DNA of 64,000 nt, taken from NCBI RefSeq assembly GCF_031450805.1, contig NZ_JARTVY010000001.1:372001-436000 (forward strand), written 5' to 3'. A program made the position numbers and the translations under genes. Of the stretch, positions 63,660 to 64,000 are shown in pieces; the stretch's first letter is position 1; each line of letters starts with the position of its first letter. Under the pieces are notes generated by a model. That model worked only from the letters and a program-made list of their open reading frames with translations. It ran no database searches and had not been told where the DNA came from. This stretch comes from Caballeronia sp031450805. GTDB lineage: Bacteria > Pseudomonadota > Gammaproteobacteria > Burkholderiales > Burkholderiaceae.

Positions 63660-64000
63660 TTACCAGTTCGCCCGCTTGTCATCGACGAGGCGCTGCAGCG
63701 TATGCCGGAACGTGCTTCCAGGAGGCGTGCGCAGGAGTTCGACGTCGGGATACCACGGTGATGTATTCCCTGTCTGCCACCGCCATTCGCCCCAGATCGG
63801 GACGAGAAGCGTCGTCGGCACGCCCGCCGATGCACATACATGAGCGACGGCCGAATCCACAGTGACGATCCGATCGAGACCCTGCGCAATGGCCACCGTA
63901 TCCTCGAAATCGTGGACACGGGGCATTGGATCGCACCAACGGGAATTGCGTGAAGCCAGCAACGCTTCCGGCGGCCGCTCCGACGCTTCCAGCTGAAGGT
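63660..64000 (-). CDS. C-terminal part of a TPR/glycosyltransferase family 9-like protein (5' end outside window)
   Basis: The minus-strand frame is open to the right edge, so the start lies beyond 64000. The visible 113 residues include FEDTVAIAQGLDRIVTVDSA and VAHVCASAGVPTTLLVPIW, then WRWQTGNTSPWYPDVELLR. These match the C-terminal nucleotide-sugar-binding half of GT9-like domains fused to tetratricopeptide repeats, common in Burkholderiaceae. The donor, acceptor and the TPR part cannot be seen here. It is convergent with secF. Confidence 0.8.
   Translation of the reverse strand, partial: LQLEASERPPEALLASRNSRWCDPMPRVHDFEDTVAIAQGLDRIVTVDSAVAHVCASAGVPTTLLVPIWGEWRWQTGNTSPWYPDVELLRTPPGSTFRHTLQRLVDDKRANW

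Overview
The window is a high-GC chromosomal segment from a betaproteobacterium of the family Burkholderiaceae, most likely Caballeronia, Paraburkholderia or a close relative. This rests on gene content and order (corC-lnt-glyQS-gmhB-plsC; hrcA-hemH-hslR-grpE-trx-dnaK-dnaJ-pabBC; nadK-recN; glnE | yhdP-nit-tldD-aroG; glcDEF-yggS-proC; ubiA-dps-katA-oxyR-recG | queA-tgt-yajC-secD-secF) and on family-level recognition of the proteins. No database search was possible. Most of the window is housekeeping DNA; accessory genes sit in short islets between conserved blocks. I see no tRNA, rRNA, CRISPR array, intact insertion sequence or prophage.

Layout. 1-3.4 kb: end of a ChaC-type cyclotransferase, corC and lnt. 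3.4-5.8 kb: an islet with an unknown secreted protein, a decayed copy of the lnt 3' end and a CPBP membrane protease. 5.8-11.9 kb: glycyl-tRNA synthetase (glyQS), gmhB, plsC, a YgjP-type metallopeptidase and gloA. 11.9-13.9 kb: a GntR/FadR-type regulator divergent from D-galactonate dehydratase. 13.9-23.4 kb (minus strand): the hrcA-to-dnaJ heat-shock region followed by a fused pabBC, with sigma-32-like promoters before grpE and dnaK. 23.6-26.2 kb: nadK and recN. 26.6-36.5 kb: glnE, a giant AsmA/YhdP-like protein, a nitrilase-family amidase and tldD. 36.5-37.9 kb: aroG, preceded by a complete-looking transcription attenuator. 37.9-39.6 kb: an AT-richer HEPN-motif gene and a PduO-type cobalamin adenosyltransferase. 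39.8-46.9 kb: D-lactate dehydrogenase-like oxidase, glcDEF, yggS and proC. 46.9-49.6 kb: an islet with two decayed FkbM methyltransferase copies and a two-domain methyltransferase. 49.9-55.1 kb: ubiA, then a peroxide-defence cluster (dps, a 56-residue membrane protein, katA, a DUF805 protein, oxyR). 55.2-64 kb: recG, queA, tgt, yajC, secD, secF and the end of a TPR/GT9-like gene.

The observation most worth following is the aroG leader. A 27-codon reading frame (36611-36694) contains the run FYFYFFW and overlaps RNA segments able to form three mutually exclusive hairpins: 1:2 pause, 2:3 antiterminator and 3:4 terminator. A promoter-like sequence lies just upstream. The sequence predicts that ribosome stalling on Phe, Tyr or Trp codons controls the first step of the shikimate pathway. 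Next in interest are the OxyR-like palindromes before katA with the small genes around katA, the duplicated and decaying FkbM locus, the lnt-tail remnant, and the HEPN gene.
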